A stretch of 64,000 nucleotides of DNA, taken from the NCBI RefSeq assembly GCF_001625595.1, contig NZ_AUXT01000171.1, positions 1 through 64,000 on the forward strand, written 5' to 3'. The position numbers and the translations under genes are program-made. This document shows positions 57,418-64,000 of this stretch, piece by piece. Position 1 is the stretch's first letter. Each line of letters opens with the position of its first letter. This DNA comes from Pseudoalteromonas luteoviolacea NCIMB 1942. GTDB taxonomy: Bacteria > Pseudomonadota > Gammaproteobacteria > Enterobacterales > Alteromonadaceae. The notes beneath the pieces are model-generated. The model saw only the letters and a program-made list of their open reading frames with translations, did not search any database and was not told the origin of the DNA.

Positions 57418-58601
57418 ATCGAATGGCGGAAGAATTTAATCAAATCCAATCCGAACTCTTCCGGCTTGACCGCAGCATCTAATTCATCATCAATACGCTT
57501 GTCACTGAGATCAACATCTCGTACTTCGACATGAAACATGTTTTTTGCGTTATAAAAGACCTTGACGACAGGTTGAAGCGGTGAGTCTGGGTTGCTAGCT
57601 GCAACAATGCCAACACGCTGGCTTTTGAGCTTAACTAAGGTGCCAACGGGGTACATTCCAATGCAGTGGATAAACTGATTAAGTAATGCTTCATCAAACT
57701 CGTGTGGGCAGCCTGCTTTGAGCTTTTTAAATGCTCGAATAGGAGTCATCCCTATTTTGTATACTCGCTCTGCTGTCAATGCATCGTATACATCGACAAT
57801 GGAGATCATACGTACATATTGGGAGAGCTCTTCGCCTTTTTTAGCATACGGATAGCCCTTACCATTAAGTCGTTCATGGTGGAACCCTGCAATTTCAGTA
57901 GCAATGTCACCCAGCCCGCTATCTTTGACGATGTCATGGCTGAACTTAGCATGCTCTCGCATGATCTCAAATTCATTGTCACTGAGTTTTTCGGGCTTTT
58001 GTAAGATGTTATCAGGAATTTTGATTTTACCGATATCGTGAAGCAACGCCCCTGTCGCCAGCTCTTCAATGAGCGCTCTATCAAAGCCAAGGTGCTTGGC
58101 AAAAATACTCATTAAAATAGACACATTGAGGGAGTGTTCCAGTAGGTAGCCATCTTTGTCACGGATCCGTGCGATGCATGCCAAAGCATCTTGATTTCTA
58201 AATACTGAGTCGATAAATCCAGATGCCGTCTCTTTAAATTCTGTGACATCAATAGCTCGCCCATCACGAATATCTGTAAAAGCTTTTTCTTGCAGCTGTT
58301 TCGCTTGCTCATACATTTTAGTGGCTTGCCCCAACTCCGCTTCAACTGGCACTGACTTGTGCCAAGGATCAGCTTTAGCTGGCTGTAAAACCTCTTCAGC
58401 GACTGGGATCTCTTCTTGAGTATGATGTAAGGTTTTATCAGGGTCTATTTCTACTTCGAGTACGCCGGATTGGACCAAGTTTTTGATCCCTTTTTCATCC
58501 CTTACCCAACCTTGGTTTTTCACTCTGACATGGCCAGCTTGTTTAATCACGCCCACAACATACATGCCAGGTTCTAAAGCTTTGATACTTATTGTTTTCA
58601 C
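57408..58601 (-). CDS. HD-GYP cyclic-di-GMP phosphodiesterase with DUF3391 domain
   Basis: A 397-residue cytoplasmic protein. The N-terminus (MKTISIKALEPGMYVVGVIK) is the DUF3391 domain. The HD-GYP domain (about 125-320) has HSLNVSILMSIFAKHLG, the metal motif LLHDIGKIKIPDNIL, MREHAKFSHDI, and FHHERLNGKGYP carrying the GYP triplet. The metal and GYP residues are intact, so it should hydrolyse c-di-GMP to GMP. It stands alone. With the GGDEF-EAL protein near 5 kb it is the second c-di-GMP enzyme in the window. Confidence 0.93.
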   Translation of the reverse strand: MKTISIKALEPGMYVVGVIKQAGHVRVKNQGWVRDEKGIKNLVQSGVLEVEIDPDKTLHHTQEEIPVAEEVLQPAKADPWHKSVPVEAELGQATKMYEQAKQLQEKAFTDIRDGRAIDVTEFKETASGFIDSVFRNQDALACIARIRDKDGYLLEHSLNVSILMSIFAKHLGFDRALIEELATGALLHDIGKIKIPDNILQKPEKLSDNEFEIMREHAKFSHDIVKDSGLGDIATEIAGFHHERLNGKGYPYAKKGEELSQYVRMISIVDVYDALTAERVYKIGMTPIRAFKKLKAGCPHEFDEALLNQFIHCIGMYPVGTLVKLKSQRVGIVAASNPDSPLQPVVKVFYNAKNMFHVEVRDVDLSDKRIDDELDAAVKPEEFGLDLIKFFRHSMLP

Positions 58602-58779
58602 AGTATGAAAATCCCCCTATAGAGATTTTAAGCTTAGCAAAGGCCGCGTAAAATGGTAGATCAAAAGCATGAATCGAAGGGAGTTTGCCTCAAACCTAAA
58701 AGCGGTTCATAAAATAGTTGCAATTGTGGGTTTTTGTTTGCAATCTGGTATGACACATAAGCTCAATAATAATAACTTT

Positions 58780-60090
58780 ATGAAAACACTGATCACGTCT
58801 CTTGCGTTACTTTGCGGTGCTAGCTCAGTTATGGCTAGTACATTGGATCAACAGGTAACTCGTGCTATGCCAGCGCTTGAGGAGCTTTACCTCCATCTTC
58901 ATCAAAACCCTGAGTTATCTCTTCAAGAGCAAAAAACAGGTGCTCGGCTGGCGAGTGAGCTTAAACAATTGGGTTTCCAGGTAACGGAACGCGTGGGTGG
59001 ATTTGGCGTTGTAGGCTTGCTAACAAATGGTGAAGGTCCGACGGTGATGATCCGCGCAGATACCGATGGGCTGCCAATTGTAGAACAAACAGGAAAGCCC
59101 TACGCATCAAAAGTTAAAGTAAAAGATGCTAACAATAATACCGTGGGTGTAATGCATGGCTGCGGTCATGATATTCATATGACGAGTTTTATCGGTGCAG
59201 CAGAGCAGTTGGTGGCTAATAAAGAGCAATGGCAGGGCACTTTAATGATGGTTGCGCAGCCGGCAGAAGAGGTCGGTGCTGGTGCAAAAGCCATGATAAA
59301 AGAAGGGCTATTTAGCAAGTTTGCTAAGCCTGATCACGTATTAGGGTTACATGTTAGCGCTGCGTTGCCTGCGGGTAAGGTCGCGATATCACCGGGTTAT
59401 GCGTTGGCAAACGTCGACTCCGTGGACATTATTGTAAAGGGGAAAGGCGGTCATGGTGCGTACCCACATACTACAGTAGATCCGGTCGTGTTGGCATCAC
59501 GTATTGTGCTTGGGATCCAGACAATTACTAGCCGTGAGATCTCGCCATTAAAGCCCTCCGTGATCACGGTGGGATCCATTCATGGTGGATCAAAGCATAA
59601 CATCATTTCTAATGAAGTTAAGCTGCAACTAACTTTGAGATCTTATGACAGAGAGGTTCGCGATCAACAAATTGCTGCGCTTGACCGGTTGACCAAAGGC
59701 ATTGCTCATAGTGCGGGGTTACCAGACTCACATGCACCCGTTGTTTATGTGCACGAAGAAGAAAGTATTCCATCTACATACAATGAACCGGCCCTTGCTA
59801 ACCGAGTGACTGAGAGCATTCGTAATGAATTAGGGGCATCTCAGGTTGTAAAGTCTGAGCCTGTTATGGCAGGAGAAGATTTCGGGTTATATGGTCGCAC
59901 AGATGACAATATTCCAATCACAATTTTTTGGCTAGGCGGCGTCAATCCGCAAGAGTACCAGCGTGCACAACAAAGTGGAGAGCCTTTACCCTCTTTGCAC
60001 TCAAGTAAGTTTGCACCCGATTACCAATTGGCCATCAAAACGGGGGTACGAGCAATGACTGCCAGCGCTTTAGATCTTTTTAATCAATAG
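58780..60090 (+). CDS. secreted M20 family amidohydrolase
   Basis: A 436-residue exported enzyme. The ATG at 58780 starts a signal peptide (MKTLITSLALLCGASSVMAS, cut at VMA/S); the longer frame from 58669 lacks support. Metal-site blocks of M20D amidohydrolases are MIRADTDGLPIVEQTG, MHGCGHDIHMTSFIGAA, QPAEEVGAGAKAMIKEG, VLGLHVSAAL and GEDFGLYG near the C-terminus. The dimerisation domain contains GKGGHGAYPHTTVDPV. Relatives hydrolyse N-acyl amino acids such as hippurate. Export to the periplasm is unusual for the group but common in marine bacteria. Confidence 0.9.
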   Translation: MKTLITSLALLCGASSVMASTLDQQVTRAMPALEELYLHLHQNPELSLQEQKTGARLASELKQLGFQVTERVGGFGVVGLLTNGEGPTVMIRADTDGLPIVEQTGKPYASKVKVKDANNNTVGVMHGCGHDIHMTSFIGAAEQLVANKEQWQGTLMMVAQPAEEVGAGAKAMIKEGLFSKFAKPDHVLGLHVSAALPAGKVAISPGYALANVDSVDIIVKGKGGHGAYPHTTVDPVVLASRIVLGIQTITSREISPLKPSVITVGSIHGGSKHNIISNEVKLQLTLRSYDREVRDQQIAALDRLTKGIAHSAGLPDSHAPVVYVHEEESIPSTYNEPALANRVTESIRNELGASQVVKSEPVMAGEDFGLYGRTDDNIPITIFWLGGVNPQEYQRAQQSGEPLPSLHSSKFAPDYQLAIKTGVRAMTASALDLFNQ

Positions 60091-60108
60091 CATAAGTGAG
60101 CACCAGAC

Positions 60109-60762
60109 TTAAAAAGGATCTGGTGCTTCAAAGTGCATCATCTCGCCACTTACTGGGTGACAGATCTGCAACATTTGAGCGTGTAGCTGTAGCCTTTTCG
60201 CAGCGGCTAGTGCATCGCCTTGAGCATAAAGTCTATCGCCCAGTATTACATGCCCTAAAGACTGCATATGTACACGTAGTTGATGAGAGCGGCCCGTGAT
60301 CGGTGTCAGTGACACGCGTGTAGCATTCGCTTCATGCTCAATCACTTCAAAGTGAGTCAGAGAAGGTTTACCAGATTCATGGCAAACTTTTTGTTTTGGC
60401 CGATTTGGCCAATCGCAAATTAAAGGTAAGTCAACAGAGCCATTAAGTTGCTCTAATTGGCCATATACTCTCGCCACATAGCGCTTTTTAGTTAGTCTAT
60501 CTTGAAATTGAATACTCAAAAAACGGTGTGCTTCTTTGTGCATGGCCAAACACAATACCCCTGAAGTGGCCATATCTAATCTATGCACTATTTTCGCATT
60601 GGGATAAACACGGTTTATACGCGTGATGGCACTGTCTGCGTGTTTTGGATCCTTGCCTGGCACAGTTAACAAACCGCTAGGTTTGTTGATCACAAGCATG
60701 TGTTCGTCCTGATATAAAATCTCAATGTACGGATCAAGTGGCGGGTTATAGTTTAGGAGCAC
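60109..60762 (-). CDS. rluA: dual-specificity 23S rRNA/tRNA pseudouridine synthase
   Basis: A 217-residue enzyme very close to E. coli RluA (219). Shared blocks are YNPPLDPYIEILYQDEHMLVINKPSGLLTVPGK, the catalytic Asp motif HRLDMATSGVLCLA, VDLPLICDWPNRPKQKVCHESGKP and ITGRSHQLRVHM. It isomerises uridine 746 of 23S rRNA and uridine 32 in several tRNAs. It ends 19 bases from the stop of the convergent M20 gene. Confidence 0.96.
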   Translation of the reverse strand: MLLNYNPPLDPYIEILYQDEHMLVINKPSGLLTVPGKDPKHADSAITRINRVYPNAKIVHRLDMATSGVLCLAMHKEAHRFLSIQFQDRLTKKRYVARVYGQLEQLNGSVDLPLICDWPNRPKQKVCHESGKPSLTHFEVIEHEANATRVSLTPITGRSHQLRVHMQSLGHVILGDRLYAQGDALAAAKRLQLHAQMLQICHPVSGEMMHFEAPDPF

Positions 60763-60842
60763 TGCAATATTCCAAAATAGATCAAAACCCGCCTAGTTTA
60801 ACTGGCAACACGTAAAAGGCCAAGCAAGCAGTCTTAGCGTGC

Positions 60843-61607
60843 TCATTTATCTGGCACGATTTCAAGTTCAATACCTAGCTCTTTGATGCTTGATTGTACG
60901 TCAGAGCGCAACCCTTGATCGGTGATGATGTGATGGATCTTTTGCGCGGGCACTATCTGATAAGTCATGGTTTTATCAAGCTTATCGTGGGGACCCATTA
61001 AAACAGTACGATCCGCTTGCTCTATGGTCGCCCTCAGTACTTCAGCTTCTTCAAAGTAGTTGACGCAAAAACCATGTTTGACATGAAATGCACATATACC
61101 CATAAACACTAAATCAAAGCGGATCTGCTTAAGCATCTCGATTGCGCTACTACCTGTGGTACGCATCGCGGGTTTGAACATGCGACCACCTAGCTGGATC
61201 ACTTGGACTTGAGGGTGTTGCATTAAATCTTGAACGATTAATGGGCAACCAGTGACAACTGTTAAAGGCAGGTTGGCTGGCAGGTTTTGTGCCAAATACC
61301 GACATGTTTCCCCTGAATCAATCACAATAGTCTGACTGGCTTTAAGCATTGCCAATGCCGGTTGTATAAAGCGTTTTTTAGACGGATCTGGTGAGTTTAA
61401 TCGATCGAAATAATCCGGTGTATCTTCTTGCAGTACGAGGGCGCCGCCATGTACACGGCGCAATAGTTTTAGCTCGCCTAATTTATTGAGATCACGCCTG
61501 ATCGTATCCTCACTCACAGCCAGTAATTTAGCGAGATCAACAGAGGTGATCCGGCCATGAATATTAAGTTGTTCTAAAATCAATTGGTGTCGTTCTGCTA
61601 ATAACAC
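60843..61607 (-). CDS. DeoR-family transcriptional regulator
   Basis: A 254-residue regulator. The frame is open to 61718, but I choose the GTG at 61607 (VLLAERHQLILEQL), which has AGGA nine bases upstream and gives the usual family length. The helix-turn-helix is ITSVDLAKLLAVSEDTIRRDLNKL, then the wing RRVHGGA. The C-terminal sugar-phosphate sensor domain has IVIDSGETCRYLAQNL and DLVFMGICAFHVKHGFC. It is divergent from a HAD phosphatase gene across 139 bases, so it probably controls that gene in response to a phosphorylated sugar. Confidence 0.9.
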   Translation of the reverse strand: MLLAERHQLILEQLNIHGRITSVDLAKLLAVSEDTIRRDLNKLGELKLLRRVHGGALVLQEDTPDYFDRLNSPDPSKKRFIQPALAMLKASQTIVIDSGETCRYLAQNLPANLPLTVVTGCPLIVQDLMQHPQVQVIQLGGRMFKPAMRTTGSSAIEMLKQIRFDLVFMGICAFHVKHGFCVNYFEEAEVLRATIEQADRTVLMGPHDKLDKTMTYQIVPAQKIHHIITDQGLRSDVQSSIKELGIELEIVPDK

Positions 61608-61746
61608 TTTGCATGTTCCTGCGCTTTTTTGCCGAATTTTACTTGATCTTAGGGGAATGGCAAGGCTATTATTTGCATGTTTAAGTCTGTTTTTGCATTT
61701 ATTTTTATTTTTATGCACTTTTTTACGTATTTAAAAAGGAGGTAGT

Positions 61747-62406
61747 ATGGAACATTTCTGTGATCTAACCGCATATCACGGTGTGATATTTGATATGGAT
61801 GGCACATTGGTTGACTCTGATATCGCACTTGCTAAGGCGATAGCACCTTGGTGCAAAATGCACGATCTGGATCTGGACATGGTTTTAAGCGAAGGGCGAG
61901 GCATCCGTTTTGAAGACTTTATCAGTCGCTTCGTACCACACTTAGATATTCATAAAGAAGTTAAAAGCTTAGAAGGCTCGGAGGCTGTTTTTGCAGACAA
62001 CGTGTGTGAAGTTGCTGGCGCGAATACATTTATCCGTCATTTAAATCAATTGCAGTTGCCTTGGGTGCTAGCAACGTCAGCAGATCGCGAAAATGCCGTT
62101 AATCGTATGCAAAATAGCGATTTGCCTGTCCCTTCTACCATGGTTACGGCTGAAGATGTACAGCGAGGCAAGCCTGATCCGGAACCTTTTGTGATAGCTG
62201 CAAGTAAATTGGGTGTTTCTAGCTCTGCCTGTTTAGTATTTGAAGACTCTGATGCGGGAGTAAAAGGCGCGTTAGCTGCCGGCTGCGATGTGGTTGTGGT
62301 GGGCAGTTTTTGTCAACTGGCGCATCCCAACATTGTGGCGAGGGTTTCAGATTACAACGCTTGGAATGAAGTTTTGTCTGCAAAGGTGAACACATGCAAA
62401 AATTGA
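61747..62406 (+). CDS. HAD-superfamily sugar phosphatase (HxpA/YfbT-like)
   Basis: A 219-residue hydrolase with a strong AAGGAGG site. HAD motifs are present: I, FDMDGTLVDSD; II, LATSADRENAV; III and IV, RGKPDPEPFVIAASKLG and VFEDSDAGVKGALAAG. The sequence follows E. coli HxpA (YfbT), which acts on small sugar and polyol phosphates, for example in TSAD with TAEDVQRGKP. The neighbour is a DeoR regulator, which supports a sugar-phosphate substrate. The stop overlaps the next gene by 13 bases. Confidence 0.87.
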   Translation: MEHFCDLTAYHGVIFDMDGTLVDSDIALAKAIAPWCKMHDLDLDMVLSEGRGIRFEDFISRFVPHLDIHKEVKSLEGSEAVFADNVCEVAGANTFIRHLNQLQLPWVLATSADRENAVNRMQNSDLPVPSTMVTAEDVQRGKPDPEPFVIAASKLGVSSSACLVFEDSDAGVKGALAAGCDVVVVGSFCQLAHPNIVARVSDYNAWNEVLSAKVNTCKN

Positions 62407-62681
62407 GTTGGTCAAATTTTTTATCTAGCAATGAGCGGTATTGGGATGTTGCGGGCATATTATTTGGTGCGATTGCTGGTATTGCCCTACTAGGACAACT
62501 ATTAAATGAAATGGAACGACAGGAAGACAGTACGCTCTCCATGACATTCTTATTTGGCTATGTCGTGGTGTTTAGCTTTTGGTTGCTTTACGGTATGCGT
62601 TTTAAACGCCCCGCAATTATAGTGACTAATCTCGCTTGTTTAGTATTACAGTCGTGGATAGCTGTAGTGGTACTCAGCTAG
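62394..62681 (+). CDS. small inner-membrane protein of unknown function
   Basis: A 95-residue protein with three predicted helices: about 16-36 (DVAGILFGAIAGIALLGQLL), 45-65 (LSMTFLFGYVVVFSFWLLYGM) and 73-94 (IIVTNLACLVLQSWIAVVVL). I do not recognise the family. It overlaps the HAD phosphatase gene by 13 bases, so translation is likely coupled, and it may be a partner or just the last gene of the operon. Confidence 0.75.
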   Translation: MQKLSWSNFLSSNERYWDVAGILFGAIAGIALLGQLLNEMERQEDSTLSMTFLFGYVVVFSFWLLYGMRFKRPAIIVTNLACLVLQSWIAVVVLS

Positions 62682-62686
62682 CAGTA

Positions 62687-62705
62687 GGGGGCGTTTTATG
62701 CCCCC
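62687..62705. terminator. GC-rich hairpin between convergent genes
   Basis: Arms GGGGGC and GCCCCC with loop GTTTTAT. On the plus strand it is followed by A residues, not T, so it is not a classical terminator there; it may still stop or stabilise transcripts. Confidence 0.5.
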
Positions 62706-62717
62706 AAAAATTGCATA

Positions 62718-64000
62718 TCAATCCTCGATAAAAGGTCCTGCATCATGGCTGAATTTAAACACGGCGGAGCTTCCGGTACGACAGCTTTCTCCCGCAGGGT
62801 AATAACATACTTCAATACCATCACGTCTAAATTTGGTAATCTCATAAATTACTTCTTGCTCATTAATAGAGGTATAGAGCTTACCCTCAACGACAGCGAA
62901 TGTACCAGTCCCTTCAGGGGAGGTCACTTCGGATACCGTTTGGCCATCTGGTGTTGGCATCATACTAAAGAAATAAGGGGCGCTGCTACCATCAGATTCC
63001 AATGTCATATTGGTATAGCCAAGGAAACTGTCTGAAAATTCTTCGACACCTAACTGGTCGCGCACTTCTACTTGAATGATTCTTTTGCCCTGCATTTTCA
63101 AAGGACCCTGCGGGTAGAATTCAGAATAAAAGTAAAAGTTCACGTACAATGTGTTACCTTTTTTCGCAAGTAACTCATAGTAAAACTGGCAGCTGACGTA
63201 GCAACTGTTGTCTGGGCAGCGCAGTACCGTGCCGAGCTCAGGGTGATCGAGTTTTTCTCTATAAAGTTGCCCCATACTGTCGATAGACCATTTAGAAGCG
63301 GTGTGTGCGATATTCGCTACAGCAACTTGATCGGGGTAGTAATCGTGATAACGGCCGAATGCATGCCACTGGCCTACTACTTGCTCATGGGTAAGCACAA
63401 CATCTTGTTTTTCGACCATTAAACCGTGTATCCAGCGGGCTTTTTTGGCTGTTTTGTCGACCTGTTTGGCAACAAATCTAAGCCCAATATCATCAATATA
63501 ATCGACAACGCTCAACACATATTTTATTGGAGTATCACCACTTTGATAATGAAGGATGAGCTTTTTACCCCTCATTTTCCATATCAGCTCGCTTTGCGTG
63601 TTATCCCAATGCTGAATCGTGCCTGTTCCATCTTCGTTAAAAGTCACGCTGGCAGTACTCGCTGCTTTAAACCAAGATACTTCGGCATGTGTCACTTCAT
63701 CAATATATTCGATTTCCCAAGTCTTGTTTACCAGTTGAGTTTGCCACTTTTGAAGCTGACGTTGTTGCACAAGCTTGGCATTATTTACCTGAGTAAATGT
63801 TCTGAGTACTCTCTGTGCTTCTTTATGCCAGACTTGAATATGTTGAGTGTAGTGCGTGTCTTGCCCTAAGTTTTGAGTATTAACAGTCAAAGCTGTTAAC
63901 TGGTAGATATGTGTCTCGTTTTCCGCCATCAACAGCTCATATTGAGTAAGAGGTTGGTTAAGTTGGATGTGAATTTGTTGCTCAGGTTGCCATTGCCACT
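62718..64000 (-). CDS. unknown protein, partial at the window edge
   Basis: The C-terminal 404 or more residues of a minus-strand gene. The first in-window ATG is at 63932, but the frame stays open to base 64000 (WQWQPEQQIHIQLNQPLTQ before that Met), so the true start is outside. The visible part is beta-rich with few charges in runs. It contains three consecutive Thr/Gly/Trp-rich segments, and a cysteine cluster CPDNSCYVSCQFYYEL (about residue 240 of the visible frame). I do not recognise the family. The style suits an exported surface or lipoprotein, but no signal peptide can be seen. Confidence 0.7.
   Translation of the reverse strand, partial: WQWQPEQQIHIQLNQPLTQYELLMAENETHIYQLTALTVNTQNLGQDTHYTQHIQVWHKEAQRVLRTFTQVNNAKLVQQRQLQKWQTQLVNKTWEIEYIDEVTHAEVSWFKAASTASVTFNEDGTGTIQHWDNTQSELIWKMRGKKLILHYQSGDTPIKYVLSVVDYIDDIGLRFVAKQVDKTAKKARWIHGLMVEKQDVVLTHEQVVGQWHAFGRYHDYYPDQVAVANIAHTASKWSIDSMGQLYREKLDHPELGTVLRCPDNSCYVSCQFYYELLAKKGNTLYVNFYFYSEFYPQGPLKMQGKRIIQVEVRDQLGVEEFSDSFLGYTNMTLESDGSSAPYFFSMMPTPDGQTVSEVTSPEGTGTFAVVEGKLYTSINEQEVIYEITKFRRDGIEVCYYPAGESCRTGSSAVFKFSHDAGPFIED

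Overview
The window reads as a chromosomal segment of a marine gammaproteobacterium, most likely Pseudoalteromonas or a close relative in the Alteromonadales. This rests on protein resemblance to Escherichia coli, Vibrio and Shewanella orthologues, AT-rich intergenic DNA, and gene pairs known from enterobacteria (pdhR-aceE-aceF-lpdA, serB beside the ytjB-type gene, holD-rimI, guaB-guaA). I see no rRNA, insertion sequence, prophage or CRISPR array. One tRNA gene, tRNA-Trp(CCA), is present. Most of the DNA is core housekeeping sequence, with accessory islands and a few decayed genes between.

Layout. 0.2-2.8 kb (minus): a three-gene unit of ABC ATPase, FtsX-like permease with a His-Glu repeat, and DUF3299 protein; it resembles the zinc-regulated zrg cluster of Vibrio. 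3-7.9 kb: purC, a membrane GGDEF-EAL protein and a family 9 glycosyltransferase. 8-13.3 kb: a sulfurtransferase, then a ROK repressor divergent from a translationally coupled sugar-type ABC importer (binding protein, permease, single ATPase) and a small unknown protein. 13.4-22.9 kb: fbp, a large zinc metalloprotease, a divergent MTHFR-fold gene behind a MetJ-like operator, an M16 lipoprotein peptidase, cysE and an unknown anchored protein. 22.9-31.2 kb: xseA, guaB, guaA, tRNA-Trp, a short holD, rimI and a hybrid histidine kinase with receiver and Hpt domains.

31.2-38.9 kb is the most accessory part: a frame-broken small secreted-protein gene, a secreted multidomain BSP-type metallopeptidase with chitin-binding and discoidin modules, an EF-P-like factor, a DUF6151 protein, a TPR lipoprotein preceded by a Fur-like box, and an orphan type II thioesterase. 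38.9-45.6 kb holds prfC, argS, pdxH, a tatD-family gene, a ytjB-family gene and serB. 45.6-53.7 kb starts with an SGNH-hydrolase remnant, then pdhR with two PdhR-type operators, aceE, aceF (three lipoyl domains) and lpdA. 53.8-64 kb holds a VCBS/FG-GAP remnant, a cca-type gene lacking a visible HD domain, gspA-gspB, an HD-GYP phosphodiesterase, a secreted M20 amidohydrolase, rluA, a DeoR regulator divergent from a HAD phosphatase, a small membrane protein, and an unknown gene that leaves the window.

The strongest leads for something under-described are: the MTHFR-fold protein that appears to lack the canonical MetF catalytic Glu and Asp although its gene carries a perfect met box; the zrg-like unit with an expandable His-Glu loop and no receptor gene beside it; the Fur-box lipoprotein; the BSP peptidase architecture; and several remnants whose original reading frames can be partly reconstructed. 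No complete novel defence or mobile system is evident. All family assignments come from reading the translations by eye; no database search was run.
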